Assembly: GCA_964469455.1 (NCBI GenBank)
Contig: CAYXZX010000140.1
Location: 1-7,380 of the forward strand
From: Fen-999 sp964469455
Lineage (GTDB): Bacteria; Pseudomonadota; Gammaproteobacteria; Burkholderiales; Rhodocyclaceae
Reading direction: 5' to 3'
Length of the DNA stretch: 7,380 nt
Below are positions 6,041 through 7,380 of the stretch, one piece after another. A model generated the notes under the pieces. That model was not told the DNA's origin. It made no database searches and was given only the letters and a program-made list of their open reading frames with translations. The translations under genes and the position numbers were made by a program. How positions within the stretch are numbered: position 1 is the first letter of the stretch; each line of letters begins with the position of its first letter.

Positions 6041-6059
6041 CAAACGAACAGGCAATTCC

Positions 6060-7247
6060 ATGGTCGATATCGAATCCCAACTCGCCCTCATCAAGCGGGG
6101 CGCCGACGAACTGCTGATCGAGACGGAACTGGTCGACAAGCTGAAGAGCGGCCGACCCTTGCGGATCAAGGCAGGCTTCGATCCGACCGCGCCCGACCTC
6201 CACCTCGGCCATACGGTGCTGATCAACAAGCTGCGCCACTTCCAGGACCTGGGGCACCACATCATGTTCCTGATCGGCGACTTCACCGGCATGATTGGTG
6301 ACCCGACCGGCAAGAACGCTACCCGGCCGCCGCTGTCGCGCGAGCAGATCCTCGAAAACGCCCAGACTTACCGCCAGCAGGTGTTCAAGATCCTCGATCC
6401 GGACAGGACCGAAGTCTGCTTCAACTCCACTTGGTTCGAGTCCATGGGTGCGGCGGGCATGATCAAACTGGCGGCGCTGCACACGGTGGCCCGCATGCTC
6501 GAGCGCGACGACTTCTCGAAGCGCTACGCCGGCGGCCAGCCGATCGCCATCCACGAATTCCTCTACCCGCTCTGCCAGGGCTACGACTCGGTGGCCATGA
6601 AGGCCGACGTCGAACTTGGTGGCACCGACCAGAAGTTCAACCTGCTGGTCGGTCGTGAACTACAGAAGCATTACGGTCAATCGCCGCAGTGCGTGCTGAT
6701 GATGCCGTTGCTCGAAGGCCTGGACGGCGTGAACAAGATGTCCAAGTCGCTCGGCAATTACGTCGGCATCGCCGAATCGCCCAAGGAAATCTTCGGCAAG
6801 CTGATGTCGGTGTCCGACGACTTGATGTGGCGCTACTATGACCTGCTGTCCTTCCGCGGCAACGAAGAGATCGCGAGGTTGAAGCAGGACGTGGCCGGCG
6901 GCCGCAATCCGCGCGACGTCAAGGTGCTGTTGGCGCAGGAGATCGTCGCCCGTTTCCACTCGCAAAAGGCTGCCGAGGAAGCACTGGCCGACTTTGAGGC
7001 CCGCTTCCAGCGTGGCGCCCTGCCCGACGAAATGCCCGAAGTCGGCGTGCCGGCCGGGCCGGTGGCGCAGGTGCTGAAGGCGGCCGGCCTGGTCGCGAGC
7101 ACCTCGGAAGCGCTGCGCATGATCGAGGGCGGCGGCGTGCGCGCCGATGGCGAGAAGGTGGCCGACAAGAACCTTGCGTTCAGGGCCGGCGAAACGGTCG
7201 TGCTGCAGGTCGGCAAGCGCAAGTTCGCGCGCGTGTCAGTGACCTGA
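6060..7247 (+). CDS. tyrS: Tyrosyl-tRNA synthetase
   Basis: TyrS attaches tyrosine to its tRNA in the cytosol for translation. The chosen ATG at 6060 gives 395 residues, near the roughly 400-residue length of the shorter bacterial subfamily (TyrZ type), versus 424 for E. coli TyrS. Class I signatures are intact: HLGH (48-51, the HIGH motif) in AGFDPTAPDLHLGHT, and KMSKS (226-230). The tyrosine-pocket segment YDSVAMKADVELGGTDQKFN (175-194) is also present. An S4-like RNA-binding domain fills the C-terminus (about 333-395). An in-frame ATG at 5931 would add 43 residues of basic, non-family sequence and overlap the divergent M23 gene, so it is rejected. A modest AGG Shine-Dalgarno (6050-6052) lies seven bases before the ATG at 6060. 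The stop codon abuts the upstream element of an rRNA promoter, with no terminator between. Confidence 0.97.
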   Translation: MVDIESQLALIKRGADELLIETELVDKLKSGRPLRIKAGFDPTAPDLHLGHTVLINKLRHFQDLGHHIMFLIGDFTGMIGDPTGKNATRPPLSREQILENAQTYRQQVFKILDPDRTEVCFNSTWFESMGAAGMIKLAALHTVARMLERDDFSKRYAGGQPIAIHEFLYPLCQGYDSVAMKADVELGGTDQKFNLLVGRELQKHYGQSPQCVLMMPLLEGLDGVNKMSKSLGNYVGIAESPKEIFGKLMSVSDDLMWRYYDLLSFRGNEEIARLKQDVAGGRNPRDVKVLLAQEIVARFHSQKAAEEALADFEARFQRGALPDEMPEVGVPAGPVAQVLKAAGLVASTSEALRMIEGGGVRADGEKVADKNLAFRAGETVVLQVGKRKFARVSVT

Positions 7248-7296
7248 AAAAATTTTCGCATGGGGGCGTTGACGGCGGTTTTTCTCTCCGTATAAT
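7247..7296 (+). promoter_or_regulatory. rRNA operon promoter with UP element
   Basis: The -35 TTGACG (7269-7274) and perfect -10 TATAAT (7291-7296) are 16 bp apart. Upstream, AAAAAATTTT (7247-7256) falls at about -56 to -47, where the distal UP subsite contacts the RNA polymerase alpha subunit. The sequence after the -10, GCGCCCC, is the GC-rich discriminator typical of stringently controlled rRNA promoters. The start should be near 7303. The downstream leader with boxA confirms that it drives an rRNA operon. The UP element begins at the last base of the tyrS stop codon. Confidence 0.88.
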
Positions 7297-7308
7297 GCGC
7301 CCCTCTTT

Positions 7309-7321
7309 GCTGCTTAGCAGC
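7309..7321 (+). promoter_or_regulatory. boxB-like hairpin in the rRNA leader
   Basis: GCTGC and GCAGC form a perfect 5-bp stem with a TTA loop, ending four bases before boxA. Position and form match the boxB hairpin of rrn leaders, where NusA/NusB/S10-dependent antitermination assembles on the nearby boxA. Confidence 0.6.
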
Positions 7322-7322
7322 G

Positions 7323-7335
7323 CGATCTTTAACAA
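7323..7335 (+). promoter_or_regulatory. boxA antitermination element
   Basis: CGATCTTTAACAA aligns with the rrn boxA consensus TGCTCTTTAACAA, with the core TCTTTAACAA exact. NusB and ribosomal protein S10 bind this RNA to prevent Rho-dependent termination in the untranslated rRNA transcript. Confidence 0.8.
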
Positions 7336-7380
7336 TCGAACAGCCGATAGGTGTAGGTGTTTGTTGGGCTGGAGGGAGTG

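Larger units (their letters stand above)
7303..7380 (+). other. rRNA operon leader (5' external transcribed region before 16S rRNA, runs off right edge)
   Basis: The transcribed leader holds the usual antitermination layout of rrn operons. A stem-loop, GCTGC-TTA-GCAGC (7309-7321), is in the boxB position. A boxA-like element, ATCTTTAACAA (7325-7335, E. coli TGCTCTTTAACAA), follows, then a GTGTAGGTGTTTG stretch (7351-7363) resembling boxC. The text AACAGCCGATAGGTGT is familiar from betaproteobacterial 16S leaders. No 16S sequence itself is visible before the window ends; the mature 16S start is expected further downstream. Confidence 0.85.

Noticed and set aside
5931..6059. A longer tyrS start at ATG 5931, adding 43 residues
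   Set aside because: The added residues are not like any TyrS N-terminus, would overlap the divergent M23 gene, and the ATG at 6060 gives the family length and start.

Overview
This window looks like ordinary chromosome from a GC-rich betaproteobacterium. The PurB, TyrS, GST, cytochrome c' and DUF2322-like sequences together suggest the Rhodocyclales (Azoarcus/Dechloromonas/Accumulibacter-type), but this is a judgement from remembered protein families, not a search. There is no mobile element, CRISPR array, tRNA or horizontally acquired island. All seven complete genes have intact motifs and no frameshifts.

Layout. (1) Positions 1-298, minus: N-terminal part of a Tat-exported protein resembling gluconate 2-dehydrogenase subunit 3; the gene runs off the left edge. 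(2) 299-473: an intergenic stretch with a possible promoter for that gene, an intrinsic terminator for the next gene, and an extra hairpin. (3) 474-1088, minus: a YibF-like glutathione S-transferase, divergent from purB across a 132-bp spacer with a possible promoter in each direction. (4) 1221-2929, plus: purB (adenylosuccinate lyase) and a small DUF2322-like protein overlapping it by one base. (5) 3015-3479, plus: a periplasmic cytochrome c' followed by a terminator. (6) 3539-5970, minus: a two-gene unit, an M23 murein endopeptidase (mepM-like) followed by anmK (anhydro-N-acetylmuramic acid kinase), overlapping by one base. (7) 6060-7247, plus: tyrS, divergent from the M23 gene. (8) 7247-7380: the promoter and antitermination leader of a ribosomal RNA operon; the 16S gene itself begins beyond the right edge.

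How the genes relate. The M23-anmK pair covers two steps of cell-wall turnover: cutting peptidoglycan cross-links and returning anhydroMurNAc to central metabolism. tyrS and the rRNA operon both serve translation. The order anmK, M23 peptidase, divergent tyrS, rRNA operon is one I recall from Pseudomonas, so it looks like old conserved synteny. purB serves purine synthesis. The cytochrome c' probably acts alone in nitric oxide binding or stress. I see no clear sign of a new biological system. The most useful open points are the unknown protein coupled to purB, the rRNA promoter that starts inside the tyrS stop codon, and a sequence shared by the two terminators.
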